This document shows, piece after piece, positions 58,481 through 64,000 of a stretch of 64,000 nt of DNA. This DNA comes from Priapulus caudatus (lineage: Eukaryota; Priapulida; Priapulimorpha; Priapulimorphida; Priapulidae), in contig NW_014577260.1 of NCBI RefSeq assembly GCF_000485595.1, positions 138,499 to 202,498 of the forward strand. Reading direction: 5' to 3'. How positions within the stretch are numbered: the first letter of the stretch is position 1; each line of letters opens with the position of its first letter. The notes beneath the pieces are model-generated. The model ran no database searches. It was not told where the DNA came from and saw only the letters and a program-made list of their open reading frames with translations. The position numbers and the translations under genes are program-made.

Positions 58481-58795
58481 AGACGCAGAGACGAGAGATC
58501 ACACAAGACGACACGAGATCTCGAGAGAGAGGAGAGTAGAGAAAAGAGCGCGCGATATGACCGCGCGACGAGCGGAGAGATAGATAAAGAAGAGAAACGA
58601 GATGAGAAGAGGCAAAGATCGAGAGCAGATGAGAGAGAGGAAGAGAGAGCAGAAAGAGAGAGTAGAGAAGAACGAGAGAGAGTCGAGAGAGAGAAGAGAG
58701 AATGAAGAAGAGATTACGAGACGATAGATAGTCAGAGAGACAGAAGAGCGCGTGAGAAGGAGTAGATAGGGGGGATAGAAGCTCGATAGATATCT
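58480..58795. repeat. Purine-rich tract (GAGA/GAAGAG)
   Basis: Irregular GAGAGA, AAGAGAG and GACGAGA words. The minus-strand 113-codon Ser/Leu frame is a translation of it. Confidence 0.9.
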
Positions 58796-59069
58796 ACATC
58801 TGCTTGGCATTATATGCTGACTCCGTCGTTGACAGCGCACGCGTGTTCGTTTGTAAATTCAGTTACGCGTCTAAATGTACGCGCGCGTCATGTCAGTCCG
58901 CAGCGAACACGGTTTGGCAAAGTGATCGCCGTAATCTTGCGTGTATTTCGACGGATGTCTTCGCGGGCAGCTGTTTCTATAGGTGATCGATACCCTATCA
59001 GCGCGTCGACGGCCGGAATCGCACTTCCTGCCTCCGCTTCATGTTACTGTTCAAACCAATCCCTGCTCG

Positions 59070-59300
59070 CTCTGTTTCCGCGCTCTCGCCTCCTGTTCGT
59101 TTTCTATTCTGCCGAGCGACTGCACAGCTTGTTTCGCCGCTCCTCGCCTCGGTCATTTTATCTGCCGAGCGCTGCTCGCTTGTTTCGCGCTCTCGCCTCC
59201 GTTCATTTCTATCTGCCGAGCGCTGCTCGCTTGTTTCGCGCTCTCGCCTCTGTTCATTTTTATTTACCGAACGCTGCTCGCTTGTTTCGCGCTCTCGCAA
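59070..59300 (+). repeat. 51-bp minisatellite (17-codon period)
   Basis: CTGCTCGCTTGTTTCGCGCT recurs at 59172, 59223 and 59274, an exact 51-base period, with one or two diverged units on the left. Because 51 is a multiple of three, several frames stay open on both strands (183, 128 and 116 codons on plus; 127 on minus). One plus frame gives a repeated AARLFRALASVHFYLPS motif. Openness in four frames argues for a GC-rich repeat without stops rather than a gene. Confidence 0.93.
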
Positions 59301-59394
59301 CCTCGGCCGAGAACGCGCGAGAGCGGCAACCCATCGCTGCGCTGTTTTACACGCTCGTCTGCTAAATGATGCGCTGGCCACTGAAATGTGATTA

Positions 59395-59496
59395 CACTAT
59401 AGTGCTAGAAGGGGGAGAACTGTGAGGATACACTATAGGGCTAGAAGGGGGAGACCTGTGGGGGCTACGCTATAGGACTAGGAAGGGGAGAGCTGG
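59395..59496 (+). repeat. Short tandem repeat, unit about 36-41 bp
   Basis: ACACTATAGTGCTAGAAGGG plus GGAGAACTGTG, ACACTATAGGGCTAGAAGGG and ACGCTATAGGACTAGGAAGG follow one another. Confidence 0.92.
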
Positions 59497-60760
59497 CAAG
59501 CGGAGTGACAATGATGCGGTGAGCCGAAGTGTGGGGCCCGTGCACCCGAGCGGCCGACAGTGATGGATTAGCGATATTGTTCGCAGCCACAGATGCAGAT
59601 GCGCGCAGTGAACGGAGTTGGAAATGCGTTAGTAATGGGAACTGCGAGCGAGCGGAGGCATTGCCGACATGATTCGGACCAAATGGAAACATGACAGGCA
59701 GTTAATATCGCGACAGGCTCACGAAGCGACGGCGTGCGTCCCACGGGACCGTCGGGCGGCGAAGTGCGAGAGAATCTTATGCGCAAAGAATATCGTATTG
59801 TGAACTTGAATGGCTGTTGACGAATTCCTGCTAAATGACACATGGTTGCGGAGGCTGTAGACGATACATGTCTGGCTGTTCTTTTCATTCGTCGTCGGTG
59901 TTGCTCGTTAAGTTGCTTAGCTCGTTATTGCTGTGAGGTGATCATGCGCCAGCTGCAATATTGGAAAGTTGATTGAATATTAATTGACAATGACTAATGA
60001 CAACGAGTAAGCCATGGCTGGCAATTCTCAGTTTGCTCCCTCGTTCAATATCTCCTTATCCTCATCATCATCAGCAGCATCGGCTTTCTCTCTTGCCTTC
60101 CCGCATTTCAACCATTCCCACTCTCATCATATTAGATATCTGTTCCCCGCATCTTCTTAGCTTACACGACCTTCTACCCAATAAACATCGGCGCCATCTC
60201 TCTTCAGCTTCTTCTCTCATTTTGACGCGTCAGCAATGCCTTCCCACATTCCTGAAATTCTCACTCTCTCGTACCCCCGCCCGCTGCGTGCACTCTCTCT
60301 CCCGAGTCTTCATTTACGCACACCGTCATAATTAGCCATTGGTAATCGGTTAACTTCATTTGCTTCCTGTAAGTGATCAGGTGACTGAGCTCATCCGTGC
60401 AGCAAGCGAAGCGCCTTCAGAAGACGGTCGCGCTTGCGATCAATACTACTATACTGCCGCGTTTGTCGGCTGAGAGATATGTGTGCTGGTTACAAAATCA
60501 GCCGCAAGAAAGACTCTGCACGCCGAGTATCGGCAATATATATATATATCGACCATCTCCATATGTCCGTTGTTGACATCAAAGACTGATGTATACGCCC
60601 AGAACGCAAAGCAAGCGGTTAGCTTTGCGAGCACTGGCCTATTCCTCACGATTGAAACTTTATCGTTGCAAAAAAAGATGGCTGCCAGAGTTGCTTCATG
60701 CGCTGCTTCATTAGCTCGCCTTGACATTGTCAAGATGAGCTATTGCCATGGGGTGTCATC
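59497..60760. other. Non-coding, no recognised feature
   Basis: Overlapping short frames on both strands. Small TCATCATCATCAGCAGCA run near 60062. No RNA gene seen. Confidence 0.5.
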
Positions 60761-60763
60761 CGT

Positions 60764-60788
60764 CGTACGTCCGTCCGTCCGTCCGTCA
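60764..60788. repeat. (CCGT)n microsatellite at the head of a dispersed-type repeat
   Basis: About five CCGT units directly precede the 302-bp duplicated repeat. Confidence 0.9.
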
Positions 60789-60797
60789 AGATTTGAC

Positions 60798-61330
60798 TAC
60801 GGTTAACGATAACTCAAGAACCGTTAGACACACATGTTTCAAATTGCATATAGTTGTTATTCCTATGGGATAGGTTTGAACGTCCTATTTTGGAGCACGC
60901 CAGTTGACCTACATTCGAGCCACGTCCACTTTTTGGCAAAAATGGGAAGGGCCACAAGTCAGTTCAGGATTAACGGATTTTGCTCATTTCTGGTATGTGA
61001 ATGAATGAGGATTAGCCCCAAAACATATAACACAGGTTTTTTTTTTATTATGCAAATTAGGTAGATTTTGGCAATTTTACTATGCATTTCAGTGTCTGCC
61101 TACGGTCAACGATAACTCAAGAACCGTTTGACCCACATGTTTCAAATTGCATGCAGTTGTTACTCCTATGGGAGAGATTTGAACTTGCTATTTTGGAGCA
61201 CGCCAGTCTACCTACTTGCGAGCCACGCCTACTTTTTGGCAAAAATGAAAATGGCCATTTAAATTCATTCGATTTTGTTAAATTTTGGTATGTGAATGTG
61301 TAAGGCTAGCCCCAAAACAGTTGTTACTCC
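60798..61330 (+). repeat. 302-bp direct duplication, two copies
   Basis: Copy 1 starts at 60798 and copy 2 at 61100. Both contain AACGATAACTCAAGAACCGT, TTTCAAATTGCATG/ATAG, GTTGTTACTCCTATGGGA, TATTTTGGAGCACGCCAGT and ACTTTTTGGCAAAAATG, and end in AGCCCCAAAACA. They are about 85 percent alike by eye. The pattern suits a tandemly arranged dispersed repeat of unknown class. Confidence 0.93.
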
Positions 61331-62278
61331 TATAAAGAAGAGACCAACGATACCTAATATGTTACTGTTCCACTTCGTTCTAAACTGGATCAAAACCAAA
61401 CGTCTAAGCAGATCATCAACCTAATATACGGTGTAAAATTATGTTATTAGATTGCGAGTCTTTACAGTAATTTGACCTTTGGATAATTTATATTTTTTTA
61501 ATTTTGCGACGATATTCGAAAGTACCAAAATGGCGATCAATGTTAGGCGTATGAAGGAGCGCCGATCCGTCTCGTTCAAGATTTTCAGGACTTCACATCT
61601 GAAACATCTATTTTCGCAACAAAAAACTTATGCATATATCATTAGCAAAGAGTGATATTATAATGGGAGATAGCTAATATAATGGAAATGTCTCCCCATA
61701 ATATTAATAACAACTAATGCTATATATCCCCCCCTCCTTGTCCTACATGCTTACAGTTCCACTTGACACTTTCCATTTAGTTTGCAAATCAAGCGGAGAA
61801 ACTATCTTTGCTCATGCGTATGCTGTGCGATGCGCTGCTGCAGTGCGTGCTGCGCAGTCACTCCGACTTCAGACATCGTCTGCAGAGATCCGTCGTCCAT
61901 CGGAGTTTTTTCAAAGCTCGACGCGATAGCATGGTTTTCCACATTTTCATCATTCCGGGTTTCACGTACAGTTAGGATTAGACCATTCGGCTTCCCTTTG
62001 CAGCAGCCGGCAAGCGGGTTAAATCGTGGGAACTGTCGTGATTTAAAGTCAGATAATTTTCGCCGCTGTTGAATTGATATGTCCGAAATCGGCATGATCT
62101 CGGTCGTGATCACGCTTTCGTGTGCGTCCGCCGAAGCGTTGCAACGTCGAAGCGCTTCGGCAAATTCAAAGTTGCCAGCCCTACCAGCATATATGCATAG
62201 ACACATTATTAACGCGCCACGCGAATGGCTTTGCTTGCAGCTTTTCACATTGAAAATTGATGCATTCCGGATATATAG
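61331..62278. other. Unique DNA with an unassigned both-strand open interval
   Basis: Minus-strand frame 61802-62248 (148 codons) is not repeat-derived, but I recognise no domain. Plus frames overlap it (61717-61929, 61782-62072). Probably chance or part of an unrecognised exon cut by the following N gap. Confidence 0.35.
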
Positions 62279-63036
62279 NNNNNNNNNNNNNNNNNNNNNN
62301 NNNNNNNNNNNNNNNNNNNNNNNNNNNNNNNNNNNNNNNNNNNNNNNNNNNNNNNNNNNNNNNNNNNNNNNNNNNNNNNNNNNNNNNNNNNNNNNNNNNN
62401 NNNNNNNNNNNNNNNNNNNNNNNNNNNNNNNNNNNNNNNNNNNNNNNNNNNNNNNNNNNNNNNNNNNNNNNNNNNNNNNNNNNNNNNNNNNNNNNNNNNN
62501 NNNNNNNNNNNNNNNNNNNNNNNNNNNNNNNNNNNNNNNNNNNNNNNNNNNNNNNNNNNNNNNNNNNNNNNNNNNNNNNNNNNNNNNNNNNNNNNNNNNN
62601 NNNNNNNNNNNNNNNNNNNNNNNNNNNNNNNNNNNNNNNNNNNNNNNNNNNNNNNNNNNNNNNNNNNNNNNNNNNNNNNNNNNNNNNNNNNNNNNNNNNN
62701 NNNNNNNNNNNNNNNNNNNNNNNNNNNNNNNNNNNNNNNNNNNNNNNNNNNNNNNNNNNNNNNNNNNNNNNNNNNNNNNNNNNNNNNNNNNNNNNNNNNN
62801 NNNNNNNNNNNNNNNNNNNNNNNNNNNNNNNNNNNNNNNNNNNNNNNNNNNNNNNNNNNNNNNNNNNNNNNNNNNNNNNNNNNNNNNNNNNNNNNNNNNN
62901 NNNNNNNNNNNNNNNNNNNNNNNNNNNNNNNNNNNNNNNNNNNNNNNNNNNNNNNNNNNNNNNNNNNNNNNNNNNNNNNNNNNNNNNNNNNNNNNNNNNN
63001 NNNNNNNNNNNNNNNNNNNNNNNNNNNNNNNNNNNN
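62279..63036. other. Assembly gap (758 N)
   Basis: Unknown sequence. Every frame that spans it is an artefact. Confidence 0.99.
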
Positions 63037-63078
63037 CACCTCGAAATGGCTAGAGGCACGGAAGAGAAACGCGAATGA

Positions 63079-63080
63079 GC

Positions 63081-63111
<31 letters not shown>

Positions 63112-63124
63112 TGTGCGTGCGTGC

Positions 63125-63172
<48 letters not shown>
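63079..63172. repeat. (GC)n(GT)n(GCGT)n(GT)n compound microsatellite
   Basis: Four blocks in direct succession, about 40 bases right of the N gap. Minus-strand Thr-His and Ala-Arg frames are translations of it. Confidence 0.97.
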
Positions 63173-63175
<3 letters not shown>

Positions 63176-63672
63176 CGCGTACGCATGCATCTGCGTGAGA
63201 GCGAGAATGCACGCGCGTGTGTGAGGAAAGATAGAGAGAGAGAGTGAGAGAAGTGGGGGAGGCAAATACTGAGGGCGAAAGTATCGGGGTGAGAGGTGGC
63301 GGAATGAGCGAAGAAACAACTGAAACGAGGGCGGAAGAAAAAACTGAATAGAGACAGGCCAGTGAGAGAGTGCTCATCCACGAGACAGACAGTGAATGAA
63401 ATTGCATTGAATTGAAAACGGGTTCGATAGCGGAACTCACGAACGTATAGCGCCAGAGACAACCCCTCCGTCTATATACACACCTATATGGCCAGTGTAC
63501 GAATAGTACCATAGCCCCAGTCTATGTGTGTATGCCCTATATGTGTGTATGCTGTCCACGAGTCACCGCGTCACACACAGTTCACGCGTCTGTTTTTTAC
63601 TGCTGGAAAGGCGAAGCTGAACTTTTGCTGCGCGGTCACATCCCGCTCTATACCTATATATTGCATGTCACC

Positions 63673-63732
63673 AGAAGGTTCGAGAAGTTCCAGAAGTTCC
63701 CGATTATCTACTTCTGATGTCACGTATATAGT
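63673..63732 (+). promoter_or_regulatory. Heat-shock-element-like motif followed by TATA box
   Basis: AGAAGGTTCGAGAAG at 63673-63687 is three perfect alternating nGAAn pentamers, the canonical HSF-binding arrangement. It is followed by a second pair, TTCCAGAAG (63688-63696), offset by one base. A TATATA box lies at 63725-63730. If used on the plus strand, a start site near 63755 would be expected. Motif evidence only: a three-pentamer match is not rare in 64 kb. Confidence 0.3.
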
Positions 63733-63790
63733 GGGAAGTTGTATAGGCTGCAGCGGCAGCAGGTGTCTTGTTTACACACTCGGCCGCCAT
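63704..63790 (-). CDS. Possible first coding exon on the minus strand (MAAECVNKT...)
   Basis: CACGATGGCGGCCGAGTG, read on the minus strand from 63790, is a near-ideal animal start context with an ATGGCGGC motif. The frame runs 28 codons (Met-Ala-Ala-Glu-Cys, then an Ala run) and stops at 63704. A real gene would need a splice donor before that stop. GTAAAC after the fifth codon is a moderate candidate. No protein family is recognised. Confidence 0.2.
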   Translation of the reverse strand: MAAECVNKTPAAAAAYTTSHYIRDIRSR

Positions 63791-64000
63791 CGTGAAAGCC
63801 CGCTGAATCAGCGCGGTTTGCGCGAGTTTTTTTTTGTAAAAACATTCGACCTGCCACAGCGTCGCGCGTTGCTATTCTTCTGCATGATTATGTTAATTAT
63901 TGATAAAACAAGAGCACGTGACTTTATGAATAATTTTGTACGTATACAGACATGGCTGCGCATCGCGGCTGCTATTTCGTGCTGAACCGCCCCGACGGCG
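63791..64000. other. Non-coding or promoter-side DNA to window end
   Basis: If the minus-strand start at 63790 is real, this would be its 5' untranslated region and promoter. CGCGCG-rich and AT-rich words alternate. Nothing else is recognised. Confidence 0.4.

Noticed and set aside
61802-62248. 148-codon minus frame as a gene
   Set aside because: Not repeat-derived, but no recognised domain, overlapping plus frames, and truncation near an N gap; left as unassigned.
62181-63512. 443-codon minus frame
   Set aside because: More than half of it is unknown sequence (N); the rest is a GT microsatellite translation and short flanks.

Overview
This window looks like non-coding DNA from an animal nuclear genome, most likely a marine or other non-model invertebrate. 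I cannot name the species. The evidence is: very abundant microsatellites (GT, CT/AG, AT, GCGT, GGAC, TCA and TACTC arrays), frequent CpG with no bacterial-style gene packing, degenerate TTAGGG/CCCTAA telomere-type repeats, a hAT-type miniature transposon with its target duplication, many long inverted repeats, and three runs of N (12000-12530, 38814-38838, 62279-63036). There are no operons, no Shine-Dalgarno-led genes, and no open reading frame that I recognise as a known protein family. Almost all long open frames are translations of simple repeats or run through N gaps.

Layout. 1-13000: intergenic DNA with simple repeats and three foldback structures (713-1504, 8415-8641, 12561-12799). 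It also holds a duplicated leader beside a pyrimidine tract (5502-5660 and 6221-6390) and one weak candidate for a small secreted cysteine-rich protein (9161-9592). 13000-24500: a miniature-transposon-rich stretch. A 240-bp segment occurs as an inverted pair 5 kb apart (14392-14632 and 19163-19388). There is a 62-bp hairpin tandem array (19374-19560) and a second inverted pair (19515-19599 and 22247-22331). A 523-bp terminal-inverted-repeat element lies at 16906-17428 and a 188-bp hAT-like element at 21373-21560. A CpG-rich, promoter-like block with an ATGGCGGC-type start lies at 17430-17800. 24500-33060: mostly unique DNA, with a 120-130-bp minisatellite (28540-29085) and a strongly palindromic AT-rich block (32460-32700).

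33060-57930 is the most striking part: a large nested tandem duplication. Unit A (33846-40133) is repeated as unit B (40134-46812). B is followed by a 3.3-kb module X (46813-50078). The second half of B plus X (42333-50078) is then repeated as C plus X' (50079 to about 57930). The units carry (TACTC)n satellites of 750-820 bp, a 26-bp array, an 8-bp GTGTTCGT array and a GTC-rich array. Module X carries converging telomere-type repeats, a foldback element, a 54-bp-arm hairpin whose loop is CCCTAA repeats, and a roughly 42-bp minisatellite. Copies differ mainly by single-base indels in some stretches but are almost indel-free in others, which points to uneven polishing of a long-read assembly rather than biological divergence.

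57930-64000: a purine-rich tract, a 51-bp (17-codon) minisatellite, a 302-bp direct duplication, an N gap, and finally a promoter-like block with a heat-shock-element-like motif, a TATA box and a divergent Kozak ATGGCGGCC on the minus strand. No set of genes working together can be described. The content of the window is repeat architecture, with a few low-confidence exon candidates.
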